Below, piece by piece: positions 34,550 through 42,774 of a stretch of DNA of 64,000 bases. Under the pieces are notes generated by a model. It was not told the origin of the DNA. It searched no databases and worked only from the letters and a program-made list of their open reading frames with translations. Made by a program: the position numbers and the translations under genes. This DNA comes from Planctomycetia bacterium (GTDB taxonomy: Bacteria > Planctomycetota > Phycisphaerae > Phycisphaerales > SM1A02), in contig SYAC01000034.1 in the NCBI GenBank assembly GCA_005787685.1, positions 1 to 64,000 of the forward strand, given 5' to 3'. Numbering within the stretch: the first letter of the stretch is position 1; every line of letters begins with the position of its first letter.

Positions 34550-35329
34550 TCAGCGGAAGAGTTCAAGATAGGCGTCTGAAAAATCCTTGTTGCCTTTTTT
34601 AAGGCCTTTCCAACGCAGACCAACCGACTTTACTTTTGCGAGAAGTTCTTGTCCATCTTTGGTTTGCAGAGCCGTGGTGGTTCTCAAACCTGGAGTGACA
34701 ATAATTTTTCGCAGTTTGGTATTATTATCTAAAACCAAGTGTGCGGCAAGCCCCTCGGCTCTGCAAAATGCAAGCATGGTTTCGGCTTGTTGAGCCGATG
34801 GCCGGGCCAAAGTGAGGTAATTCACGCCCTTTTCTCTTGGATCTTGCTCGGGGGGCGTGACTACCTGGGTTGTGGAATCGCTTGTGGAATTGCCCTTGGA
34901 ATTACTTTGCCCGCTATTTTTCGCCACCGAAACGGTGTTCACGGGTGCTTTTATACTTGCGGACGGGAGTGGCTTTTGAGGGGTAACCGACACGCTGTTC
35001 GCGTCCTGCTTCAATGGATCATTCACGGCGCGACCCATGGCCGAAGTATTGTCTTGCGCAATTTTGGCTGATACCCCTTCGGAGAATCCTGCGTCTCGTC
35101 CTTGACGAACTCCAAAGGCATATGCAAGAGCTGCAAATCCAAGCACCCCCACCGCGAGCAACCATAAAAATCCAACCGGCACACGGACTGAACGCGCGGC
35201 TTCGTTGCTCAATAGCGAAATGCTGGGCGTGTTTCCGCCAGACAATCCGCCCGATCCGCCCGATATGGAACCGCGCCCTCCACTCTTTGTGAGTTCATAT
35301 AAAGTTGGTGCTCCGCGACGCCTCATCAT
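34550..35329 (-). CDS. Single-pass membrane protein with SPOR-like C-terminal region
   Basis: 259 residues. The cytoplasmic N-terminus is Gly/Ser-rich (SGGRGSISGGSGGLSGG); one membrane segment lies near residues 52-72 (VGFLWLLAVGVLGFAALAYA); a Ser/Thr/Gln-rich periplasmic linker follows. The last about 85 residues (NYLTLARPSAQQAETMLAFC through LVLDNNTKLRKIIVTPGL) have the pattern of a SPOR-like domain that packs against septal peptidoglycan. Identity of that domain is inference from spacing, and a structure prediction would settle it. It lies 16 bases upstream of the acpS stop on the same strand. Confidence 0.7.
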   Translation of the reverse strand: MMRRRGAPTLYELTKSGGRGSISGGSGGLSGGNTPSISLLSNEAARSVRVPVGFLWLLAVGVLGFAALAYAFGVRQGRDAGFSEGVSAKIAQDNTSAMGRAVNDPLKQDANSVSVTPQKPLPSASIKAPVNTVSVAKNSGQSNSKGNSTSDSTTQVVTPPEQDPREKGVNYLTLARPSAQQAETMLAFCRAEGLAAHLVLDNNTKLRKIIVTPGLRTTTALQTKDGQELLAKVKSVGLRWKGLKKGNKDFSDAYLELFR

Positions 35330-35345
35330 TGACAGTCTACCTTTC

Positions 35346-35756
35346 TTAAAACTTTCGTCCCGCGGTCACCGTAGCCGCGGCCATTTGCTGAATATGTGTC
35401 AGGGAAACCAACCACATGTCAATACCCAAACTTTGCGCAATGTCGGCGGCCTTGGCGTGCACATGCAGCATGGGCGAGCCATCAGCGCGGTGAGTGCATT
35501 CTATATCCGTCCATGAGATGCCTTGGCGCAGACCCATGCACAGGGCCTTAAGCGCAGCTTCTTTGGCGGCAAAGCGAGCGGCAAGTCGTTGCGCGCGCTG
35601 CACTGGACTTGCGTTGGCGTAGTCCTGCTCAGCGGGCGTAAATACCCGATCCAAAAAGTGAGCGCCATGTTCATCTACAAGGCGCGCAATGCGCGGCACT
35701 TCGATCAAATCAATGCCGATCCCGATGACATGCATGGGTTGGGAGGCGTTGGACAT
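35346..35756 (-). CDS. acpS: Holo-[acyl-carrier-protein] synthase
   Basis: 136 residues from the ATG at 35756; an in-frame start 28 codons further up lies in the preceding gene. Family blocks are IGIGIDLIEVPRIARL (magnesium-binding Asp), FLDRVFTPAEQDYA and RLAARFAAKEAALKALCMG (catalytic Glu and Lys), with SLTH near the end. It transfers phosphopantetheine from CoA to ACP. The start overlaps the stop of the upstream gene as TGATG, so translation is coupled. Confidence 0.93.
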   Translation of the reverse strand: MSNASQPMHVIGIGIDLIEVPRIARLVDEHGAHFLDRVFTPAEQDYANASPVQRAQRLAARFAAKEAALKALCMGLRQGISWTDIECTHRADGSPMLHVHAKAADIAQSLGIDMWLVSLTHIQQMAAATVTAGRKF

Positions 35757-36478
35757 CACAAATGTCCCGCGGGCAAGAGGTCGTTCCACAATTTCACGCA
35801 TTGCGCACTTTCTTCGACAGGTTGACGCCAGGATCTGCAATCAATCACAGGCAAACTTTGCAAGCCACTGACCTCAAGCGCAATACGATACGCCAACGCA
35901 TCAAGTCGACCATGTCCAATGGAAACGCGCTGGCCAACTTGATCAATGTCGTTGATGCGCGCCGCCACCAAGCGATCACTCGCAACCGAAACTTCTTGCG
36001 CGGGGTTTTTCTGTTCCAGCAAAATGGCGGCGGGATCAATGCCAACACCACACTGGACGCAACCTTGCGGGCGCACAAAATCAGCCAAAAGAACTCCACG
36101 GCGCGCCGCCTCCAAGCAAATCGTGTTGGCCAGTTGAGCGTCATGAGGCATGAAGAGGCTGACGGGCACTCGTCCAAGAAATTCTGCAAAGGCAATCGAC
36201 TCAAACAACGCCGTCATGGCGCGCTCCACGGCGTCGAGTTGACCGAAGCGCTCCACTGGAATGAAGCAGTCAATGCCACTCGCGACCAGTTCATGACGGC
36301 GTAGCGTTGCGGCCACATCGCGGCGCGCCCCACCATCCAACTCGCGTGGACGCAGCCCGGGTTGCGAGGCGTCGAATTGAACTCCGGCGATATTGAATTT
36401 GACCGCCAAAGTGAAACAGCTTGGCGCTGCCCCCAGAGCCGCCATGGTGATCGCGATAGGAATAGGTGGCGCACGCAT
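35756..36478 (-). CDS. Sugar phosphate isomerase/epimerase-like TIM-barrel protein
   Basis: 240 residues. The early block AGVQFDASQPGLRPRELDGG followed by an Arg-rich helix is the pattern of planctomycete xylose-isomerase-like TIM barrels; LLADFVRPQGCVQCGVGIDP and VSIGHGRLDALAYRIAL would supply later barrel strands. The protein is shorter than typical members (about 270-300). It is not PdxJ, although an acpS partner would suggest that: the N-terminal PdxJ motifs are absent. Metal ligands cannot be assigned with confidence. It is divergent from nth, with 36 bases between the starts. Confidence 0.55.
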   Translation of the reverse strand: MRAPPIPIAITMAALGAAPSCFTLAVKFNIAGVQFDASQPGLRPRELDGGARRDVAATLRRHELVASGIDCFIPVERFGQLDAVERAMTALFESIAFAEFLGRVPVSLFMPHDAQLANTICLEAARRGVLLADFVRPQGCVQCGVGIDPAAILLEQKNPAQEVSVASDRLVAARINDIDQVGQRVSIGHGRLDALAYRIALEVSGLQSLPVIDCRSWRQPVEESAQCVKLWNDLLPAGHL

Positions 36479-36514
36479 AGTTTAATTCTAACGGCGCAAG
36501 TACACTCGCCCAAA

Positions 36515-37219
36515 GTGAAGTCCAAAGTCATCAAGAGCAAGCCTGCAAGCACATCTTCCACGCAAAAAAGCGGCGGGCGCAAGAAGTCCACCGCCGCCGT
36601 GGCCAGGGCTCAGCGATTGTTCACCGCGCTGCGCACGCGCTATCCAAACGCGCACTGCGAATTGAATTGGTCCAAGCCGCATGAGTTGCTGATTGCGACC
36701 ATTTTAAGCGCACAAAGCACAGATGTTGGAGTGAACAAAGCTACGCCCGCATTGTTTGCCAAGTTTCCAACGCCATACGATTTTGCCAAAGCCTCCCCCG
36801 CGGCCATTGAACCCTTTGTGAAAACGCTGAACTTTTGGCGCAACAAAGCCAAGGCCGTCCATGAAAGCATGCGAGTTGTAACCGAACAGTTCAATGGCGA
36901 AGTGCCGCGCACCATGGATCAACTGCTCACGCTTCGAGGCGTGGCCCGCAAGACCGCCAATGTTGTCTTGGGCAATGTCTTCCACATGAACGAAGGCGTT
37001 GTGGTGGATACGCATGTTGGTCGTCTTGCGCGGCGCATGGGGTTGAGCAAGCACGATGATCCAGTGGATGTGGAGATGGATTTAATGGGATTGTTTGCGC
37101 GCGAGAACTGGTGCGTGCTGAGCCATTTACTCATTTGCCACGGGCGCAGCGTGTGCAAGGCGCGCGGAGAACTTTGCTCGCAGGATAGAATTTGCAAATC
37201 TTTTTGCAGCAATGCCTAG
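36515..37219 (+). CDS. nth: Endonuclease III-like DNA glycosylase with altered Fe-S cysteine spacing
   Basis: 234 residues from the GTG at 36515; the long in-frame extension upstream runs antisense through the isomerase gene. A basic Lys/Ser/Thr-rich N-terminal tail of about 30 residues precedes the core. Helix-hairpin-helix LLTLRGVARKTANVVLG carries the catalytic lysine, and VVVDTHVGRLARRMGL the catalytic aspartate. The C-terminal cysteines read C-x6-C-x5-C-x3-C instead of the usual C-x6-C-x2-C-x5-C of the [4Fe-4S] loop. It removes oxidised pyrimidines in base-excision repair. Converges with the next gene. Confidence 0.92.
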   Translation: MKSKVIKSKPASTSSTQKSGGRKKSTAAVARAQRLFTALRTRYPNAHCELNWSKPHELLIATILSAQSTDVGVNKATPALFAKFPTPYDFAKASPAAIEPFVKTLNFWRNKAKAVHESMRVVTEQFNGEVPRTMDQLLTLRGVARKTANVVLGNVFHMNEGVVVDTHVGRLARRMGLSKHDDPVDVEMDLMGLFARENWCVLSHLLICHGRSVCKARGELCSQDRICKSFCSNA

Positions 37220-37263
37220 AGGTGTCGCCACCGCGATAGCGTGGCAATCGCAAGGACATTCAT

Positions 37264-38880
37264 TCAAAGCGAAGGCGATGCCTTTGAAACTGGCTGCAAC
37301 GCTGGTTCGTCGGGCAAGAATTCGGCCACGCCAAGACCTCCAAAGTGGCTCACCCACACCGCGCCTGGACCGGTGCGCAACGGATGGATCCACAAGACTG
37401 GTCCGGGTAACCGCAACTCGGCGCGCTTGTAAATGATCAGAGAACCATCCGCCGATGAGGCGGCGACCGTGCCAACATTGCCAGTCGCGCTCATTGGCTG
37501 CAAGACGGTGATGCCATCGGTGTGTCCAATCCACAAGTCGCCATCCACCGCGGCCAACACGCACGCGTACACATTGGGCGGCAATTCCCAATCGGTCTCG
37601 GCGGTTGCGGATTTGAAATGAATCTTTGTTCCCTCGTCCAGGGTTGCGGGACTTCCGTCGCCCTTTTCAATTTGCGCCTCGGCCCAAGGGAGCGCAACTT
37701 TGGTGTCAGGCAATGTTGAAAGCGACACGGATTTGTCCGACATGGTGGGCTTGCCGCGAATTGGATAGAGCCAAAATCCCTCAATGCTTCCAGCGAGCAC
37801 GCGCCGACCATCAAATAGGGATTGCTCCAAGCGGCCGGGTTCACGAACAGCGTCGGTGAATGTGTCGCCGTCGACCTCCTTGTCGCCCATTAAATGCAGC
37901 ACCCCGCGCCCAAATGACCCGGTGACCGCGTAGAGATTGTCCGTTAACGGCGCCAGGTCGCGCGCGCCTTTGACCAGTGTGTAGATGGGCGAATTCAATT
38001 TGCCGGACTGCATATTCCAAGAAACAATTTCCGTGTCGAAGATGGCCCACAAGCGGCCATTGGCGATGACCAATTTGCGAAACACGCCGCGAATAGGTTC
38101 ACCCGCGACTTCGCGCAAGTCGGAATTCATAAGGCCAATCGTGGCCCCATCATTTCCATTCAAGGCGAAAGCAAATCCGCCTGGCAACCCGGCACTTGCT
38201 GGCAACGGTTCAAGGGCGTTGGCGGCAGTGATGAACTTGTTGTCCTGCAGAAGTTGCACGCGACGCGCGACCGGCACGGCGGCTCCAAACTTGGTGTCCA
38301 CAACCTTGCCGGAGATCATTTCTCCGGACAGAAATTTTTCACCATCACTTGAGCGCACCACGCCCCCATCACCCGCGATATACAAAACATTGTTGCAAAC
38401 ATGAATGCCGCGAGGACGAATTCCAAGTTCCTTGGCGCTCACAACGTCAATCAGCACTGGCAGCCGCGGCGAGGAAATATCCCAGCGGACAACGGAGTCG
38501 CCATCCACCACCGCCACCAAATCACCACGCCACAAGGCGAATTGAGTGATGGCTCCGCCCTCACCAGAGGGATTGACGCGCTCGGTGCGCAGCGGTTTTT
38601 TTCCGCGCCCTTCAAGAATCATCAACTGCGGGCCAAATCCCACATACCACACGCCATCATTCACCAGAACGCAATCTTGAGTGCCGCCAACATGATGCAC
38701 CAATTTCAGCCTCTTAATGCGCTTGTCGGTTCGATCTTCCTTGATGTAGGTTTCGTCCAAGCAACCGAACAATGCCGGCGCGGCCATGCCAACCACCAGC
38801 AGGTTGGCCGCAAGCGCTCCCAGTGATCGAAGGGCTTGAAGCGTCCATGTTTGGGTCCATGTCAACAGCGCATGAGGCAT
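37264..38880 (-). CDS. Hypothetical lipoprotein, probable beta-propeller
   Basis: 538 residues. A hydrophobic segment near residues 25-40 ends in the lipobox-like ALFGC/LDETY. The body has repeated strands with short Gly/Asp turns every 40-50 residues (YVGFGPQLMILEGRG, DLVAVVDGDSVVRWDISS, LYIAGDGGVVRSSDGE, LWIGHTDGITVLQ), which suggests a propeller. No active-site motif is recognised. A shared promoter region with the TPR gene on the other strand is likely (72-base gap). Confidence 0.72.
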   Translation of the reverse strand: MPHALLTWTQTWTLQALRSLGALAANLLVVGMAAPALFGCLDETYIKEDRTDKRIKRLKLVHHVGGTQDCVLVNDGVWYVGFGPQLMILEGRGKKPLRTERVNPSGEGGAITQFALWRGDLVAVVDGDSVVRWDISSPRLPVLIDVVSAKELGIRPRGIHVCNNVLYIAGDGGVVRSSDGEKFLSGEMISGKVVDTKFGAAVPVARRVQLLQDNKFITAANALEPLPASAGLPGGFAFALNGNDGATIGLMNSDLREVAGEPIRGVFRKLVIANGRLWAIFDTEIVSWNMQSGKLNSPIYTLVKGARDLAPLTDNLYAVTGSFGRGVLHLMGDKEVDGDTFTDAVREPGRLEQSLFDGRRVLAGSIEGFWLYPIRGKPTMSDKSVSLSTLPDTKVALPWAEAQIEKGDGSPATLDEGTKIHFKSATAETDWELPPNVYACVLAAVDGDLWIGHTDGITVLQPMSATGNVGTVAASSADGSLIIYKRAELRLPGPVLWIHPLRTGPGAVWVSHFGGLGVAEFLPDEPALQPVSKASPSL

Positions 38881-38952
38881 GGCGCAAAGGTATCCGCTCT
38901 GCGCCGTTCATGGAACACGCGCAAAATTGTTGCGCCCCGCTACGCTGTGCGT

Positions 38953-39273
38953 GTGTCCACCAAATCAAGACTTGAGCAGTTGCACGCCTTGCACGCCGCG
39001 GAACCGACGGATGACTTTTGCATGTACAGCATTGCGCAGGAATATGCCACCGCCAATGAATTGCAATTATCGCTGCAATGGTTTGAGAAACTGTTGGCGC
39101 AACACCCGACCCACGCCTATGGACACTACCACTACGCCAAAGTGCTTGAGCGTTGCGAGCGCTTGGACCATGCCATGGCGGCTCTGCGACGGGGACTTGC
39201 GCATGCCAAGCAGGCACAGGATGGCAAAGCGTCGGCGGAATTGGCCTCCTACCTTGATGAATTATCGCCATAA
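38953..39273 (+). CDS. Small tetratricopeptide-repeat protein
   Basis: 106 residues from the GTG at 38953; the upstream in-frame extension overlaps the divergent lipoprotein start and is not family-like. Two TPR-like helix pairs can be seen: FCMYSIAQEYATANELQLSL with QWFEKLLAQHPT, then YGHYHYAKVLERCERLDHAM with AALRRGLAHAKQ. It should be cytoplasmic and act in protein binding. recX follows 13 bases downstream. Confidence 0.75.
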   Translation: MSTKSRLEQLHALHAAEPTDDFCMYSIAQEYATANELQLSLQWFEKLLAQHPTHAYGHYHYAKVLERCERLDHAMAALRRGLAHAKQAQDGKASAELASYLDELSP

Positions 39274-39286
39274 TTCAAGCACATAC

Positions 39287-39904
39287 ATGGCCCACACCAT
39301 CGACACCATTCTTGCTCATGCCAATGACCCTGGACTTTTGTATTGGTTTGTGCGTGGCGAGCGCATGGGCCCGCTGCGGCGCGACTACGCGCAGAAGCTT
39401 GGCATTGAAGTGGGCGCGGCTTGGAACCAAACCAAAGCGCGTAAAGTGGAACATTTGGCGCAATTGAACGCATGCCATGCTGCGGCGCTTTCATTTTTAG
39501 CCAAGCGCGATTTTTCGCAAGCGCTTTTATTGCGCCGCTTGTGCCGCAAGTGGCCGCAGGACATTGCGCAAGTGACCGTTGATCAAATGCGCGTTGCGGG
39601 GTGGGTGAATGACAAGACCTACGCCACGCGCCGCGCCGCTAAACTTGCCCAACGCAAAATTGTCTCGCCCGAATTGCTGCACGCACGCTTATGCGACGAA
39701 GGCGTGCCTGATGCGATCGCGCACACATCGGCGCGCGCCGCGGCCACCACATTGGCGCAATTAAGCACGCGTGCAAAAAGCTTGTTTGCTCAGGGGAAAT
39801 CCCCCACTTCCATCGCCAGCACATTTTCGCGCGCGGGCTTTGATTTGGATACGATTGAATCGGCGTTCGCCAAGGCGCGAATTCCATGGGACAGCGATTT
39901 ATGA
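39287..39904 (+). CDS. recX: RecX-like regulatory protein
   Basis: 205 residues from the ATG at 39287. The RecX three-helix repeats are recognised by ALLLRRLCRKWPQDIAQVTV, then AGWVNDKTYATRRAAKLAQR, SPELLHARLCDEGVPDAIAH and a C-terminal GKSPTSIASTFSRAGFDLDTI unit. By family it binds RecA filaments and modulates recombination. An N-terminal extension of about 75 residues precedes the repeats and is not recognised. The start codon of the next protein may overlap its 3' end. Confidence 0.8.
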   Translation: MAHTIDTILAHANDPGLLYWFVRGERMGPLRRDYAQKLGIEVGAAWNQTKARKVEHLAQLNACHAAALSFLAKRDFSQALLLRRLCRKWPQDIAQVTVDQMRVAGWVNDKTYATRRAAKLAQRKIVSPELLHARLCDEGVPDAIAHTSARAAATTLAQLSTRAKSLFAQGKSPTSIASTFSRAGFDLDTIESAFAKARIPWDSDL

Positions 39905-39990
39905 ACTTGTTCACATACCTCTTGGTCCATTCAGTCGCGCCGACATATGTGCGGACACGCGCCGCAACTTGCCGCGCGTGCGCTTATGGC

Positions 39991-40551
39991 ATGCAAGGCG
40001 CCTGCGTTAAGGCAAAAAATGTATCGCGTGTCGCCATGGGTTGCGCCACCACGCTTGCGCTTGGCGCCTGCTTGAATCAATCAAACACATTGACCCACGC
40101 GGGCAACGATCCAATTCCAGATTTGAACAGCCCCATGCCTTCAACCGCGCCCGCCGCCGCAAGTCCGCCAAGTTTGAAGGGGCTCGATCGGCGCAATTGG
40201 GATGTGCAAGTCGTTGACGCGCCGCGCGGGCAAGTGCAAACGCGACCATCGTATTCAGAGGTGTTGGTGCTGAACGGCACCGACGCGCGCGATGGAAAAA
40301 CATTTCCCACAGTCGCAGATTCGCTGTATCTTTCAAGCAGCGTTGGCGCCGCCGCCTCCGAGGGCGCGGCCGCCGTGGTGTGGCCCGCATTTCTGTTGTT
40401 GGTTTCACCAGTGCGCATGGCTACGGGGCAACCACCGTGGCTGATTATTGATGGCCCCAAGCAAGCCGTGGGTGTGTTGCCGCCAAGTCAAACCCAAGGC
40501 GATGATGGACTTTGGAAATGGGTTTCGTATACGAAAGAAGGCACGCCATGA
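39991..40551 (+). CDS. Hypothetical lipoprotein
   Basis: 186 residues from the ATG at 39991, chosen because it opens a lipoprotein signal (basic KAKNVSR, hydrophobic core, lipobox LALGAC); starts at 39886 or 39901 inside recX are possible. After a Pro/Ala/Ser-rich stretch (residues about 45-70) comes a domain with a hydrophobic segment (AAVVWPAFLLLVSP). No motif recognised. The stop overlaps the rhodanese start by ATGA. Confidence 0.65.
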   Translation: MQGACVKAKNVSRVAMGCATTLALGACLNQSNTLTHAGNDPIPDLNSPMPSTAPAAASPPSLKGLDRRNWDVQVVDAPRGQVQTRPSYSEVLVLNGTDARDGKTFPTVADSLYLSSSVGAAASEGAAAVVWPAFLLLVSPVRMATGQPPWLIIDGPKQAVGVLPPSQTQGDDGLWKWVSYTKEGTP

Positions 40552-40943
40552 ACCCGCAAGGACAAGATGGATTTCAAGTGGACGAGCGCGGACTTCCGCT
40601 GGGCTATCCACTGCGAACCGATTGGGAAATTACGCCGCGTGAATATGTTCGGCGCAAAGCCGCTGGCGAAAAATTTATTGTTGTGGATGTACGCCCGCTA
40701 TCGGGCCGCGAGATCGCATGCATACCCGACACCATTCATATTCCACTGCAAGAAATGGAGTCGCGCGCCGATGAAGTTGTGGACACGGATGGCTCTTGTG
40801 TTGTGACCTTGTGCCACCACGGCGTCAACAGCTTGCGCGCCGCGGCCGTGTTGCGACACGCGGGCGTACGCAATGTCGTCAGCATGGCTGGCGGCATTCA
40901 TTTATGGAGCGTCGATATTGATCCAAGCGTTCCAATTTATTGA
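40548..40943 (+). CDS. Rhodanese-like domain protein
   Basis: 131 residues, one rhodanese domain: ITPREYVRRKAAGEKFIVVD, VRPLSGREIACIPDTIHIPL, and the active-site loop TLCHHGVNSLRAA with the catalytic cysteine in a CxxGxxS loop, then VSMAGGIHLWS. It probably transfers sulfur as a persulfide; the acceptor is unknown. Start at 40548 overlaps the lipoprotein stop. Confidence 0.9.
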   Translation: MNPQGQDGFQVDERGLPLGYPLRTDWEITPREYVRRKAAGEKFIVVDVRPLSGREIACIPDTIHIPLQEMESRADEVVDTDGSCVVTLCHHGVNSLRAAAVLRHAGVRNVVSMAGGIHLWSVDIDPSVPIY

Positions 40944-40976
40944 CATGCAAAGAGAAACCCAGTTGATCTGCCACTC

Positions 40977-41843
40977 ATGCTGACGCGCATTCTCATTGGC
41001 ATTCTGCTTATTGCTTCGCTGCTTGGATTGCTCTACGCCGACGAACAATGCACGGGCGCCGCTGTGGCGTGGCTTCCCCGGCAACGCGTTCCCGCGGGCG
41101 GCGTGCTATTTGCCGCAAGCGCGCTAATCATTCTTCCGCTACTTGCGCTGGAACTATCGCGTCTGTTGCGCGCCATCAACAGCCAAGCGCCGGGATTTGT
41201 CTGGACGGCATGTGTGGCGCTGAGCGCTTTCATAGTTGGCTGCGCGCTGCAATTTCAATGGAACGTGGTCGCCTGGGTGGCCGCCAACGTGCTGTTGTGC
41301 GCGCTGATTCCCACGGTGGTGGCGGCGCTGCGCAAAAAATGGTACGCGGCGCTGACCGCGTTTGGATATTGGATTTTAATTTCGGTGTGGATTGGTTGGC
41401 TGCCTGCGTGCTGGATTGAAATGCGCTGGCAAATTCCAGCATGGGCTTTGGCGTGGGCGGTACTGACCGTGAAAAGCGGAGATATTGGCGCGTACTTCGC
41501 CGGAGTGGCGTTTGGAAAAAATCGCATGGCGCCGTGGGTGTCGCCCAAGAAAAGTTGGGAAGGTCTTGGAGGTGGAATACTTTTGAGTTGTGTTGTTGGC
41601 GCGGCGCTCACCAACGCGCTTGGTCAACCCTTGGTGGTTGGCATTGCCTTTGGCGCGTTAGCCACTTTTGTTGGCATGCTGGGCGACTTGGCGGAAAGCA
41701 TTCTCAAGCGCGAAGCGTTGGCCAAAGATTCAAGCCAGATTGTGCCTGGCATGGGTGGAGTTTTGGATGTCATGGACAGCCTGCTTCCCACGGCGCCGCT
41801 GGCGTTGTGGTTGCTCGCGAAATCATCCACGCAAGCGTTGTAA
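40977..41843 (+). CDS. cdsA: Phosphatidate cytidylyltransferase
   Basis: 288 residues with about eight membrane segments. The family signature at the C-terminus is GMLGDLAESILKREALAKDS followed by PGMGGVLDVMDSLLPTAP, containing the conserved acidic residues; KSGDIGAYFAGVAFGKNRMA and SPKKSWEGLGGG are the upstream blocks. It makes CDP-diacylglycerol from phosphatidate and CTP for phospholipid synthesis in the inner membrane. It is downstream of the rhodanese gene with a 33-base gap. Confidence 0.94.
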   Translation: MLTRILIGILLIASLLGLLYADEQCTGAAVAWLPRQRVPAGGVLFAASALIILPLLALELSRLLRAINSQAPGFVWTACVALSAFIVGCALQFQWNVVAWVAANVLLCALIPTVVAALRKKWYAALTAFGYWILISVWIGWLPACWIEMRWQIPAWALAWAVLTVKSGDIGAYFAGVAFGKNRMAPWVSPKKSWEGLGGGILLSCVVGAALTNALGQPLVVGIAFGALATFVGMLGDLAESILKREALAKDSSQIVPGMGGVLDVMDSLLPTAPLALWLLAKSSTQAL

Positions 41844-41993
41844 ATTTGCAACAATTTCCATGTTGTGCCTCTTTTGGAGTCGCGTTAGGCGGTTGCGCTC
41901 AAAACACCTTGAAAGTTCAAGGCTTGAATGCATGGAACAATTGGAGTTCCTTGCTACTCTTGAACGAAGTTGAACATCTAAAGGAAATTTCGA

Positions 41994-42767
41994 ATGTCAT
42001 TAATGGAACAAATTTTAGCCTTGCATAGTGTTGATGTCCAAGTTCGCGCTCTGCGCGGGCGGTTGGATTCAGCGAAACATTATTTAAAGACGCAAGAAAC
42101 ACACATGAGGGATTTACAAGCGCAACGCGATGAAGTTGAGTTGCAGCGCAAGCACACACAGGCTCAGATTGCCAACTTAGAAATGGAAGCCAACGGCGTT
42201 GGCGTTCAGATTCAGAAGATGCGCGACGAGTTGAACAACAGCGGCAATACCAAGCAGTACAGCGCCATCTTGACTGGATTGAAATCCCTTGAGTTGCAAA
42301 AAGATAATTTTGAGCAGCAAGCCTTGGCGCAAATGGAAAAGGTGGAGCAGTTGGTGGCTCGCATTGCACAATTTGACGTGAAGTTGGGTGAACGAACCAC
42401 GCTGCACGACAAGGCCACCACGGAGTTGCATGATCGCACCAAGGAAACATCGGAGCGTTTGGGTGAACTTGACCGCGAGCGCGCCTTGGCGGCATCGCAT
42501 GTTCCAGCGCCATCCATGACCATCTTTGATGAGGTGGCCAATATGCATGACGGCGAAGCCGTGTCAACCGTGATGACCGTGGACGCGCGTTCGCGTGAAT
42601 ACGCCTGCACCGCGTGCAATGTGGAGATTCCATATCAACTGTATTCGCGGCTACTGGGCGATGGCACTTCATTGATCCAGTGCCTTTCATGCAAACGCAT
42701 TTTGTATTTGGAAATGGCTGAATTAGAGGCCGCCTCCAAGCGCAAGCCCGCGGCCAAGAGTGTGTGA
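41994..42767 (+). CDS. Coiled-coil protein with C4-type zinc ribbon
   Basis: 257 residues. Residues about 10-180 form a long helical hairpin (heptad-rich, for example HMRDLQAQRDEVELQRKHTQ). The C-terminus carries a zinc ribbon with CTAC near residue 203 and CLSC near 227, the C4-type zinc-ribbon family (DUF164). Family members include HP0958/FlgZ, an RNA-binding and flagellar-assembly factor in Helicobacter, but no flagellar genes are here. AAGGAA lies 7 bases before the ATG. It converges on pyrD with a 7-base gap. Confidence 0.88.
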   Translation: MSLMEQILALHSVDVQVRALRGRLDSAKHYLKTQETHMRDLQAQRDEVELQRKHTQAQIANLEMEANGVGVQIQKMRDELNNSGNTKQYSAILTGLKSLELQKDNFEQQALAQMEKVEQLVARIAQFDVKLGERTTLHDKATTELHDRTKETSERLGELDRERALAASHVPAPSMTIFDEVANMHDGEAVSTVMTVDARSREYACTACNVEIPYQLYSRLLGDGTSLIQCLSCKRILYLEMAELEAASKRKPAAKSV

Positions 42768-42774
42768 ATTGTAT

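Noticed and set aside
35756-36478. pdxJ, expected beside acpS
   Set aside because: The protein lacks the conserved PdxJ N-terminus and other PdxJ blocks; sugar isomerase-like patterns fit better.
38879-39286. N-terminal extension of the RecX frame
   Set aside because: It overlaps the TPR gene in another frame and has no family-like sequence; the RecX start at 39287 fits better.
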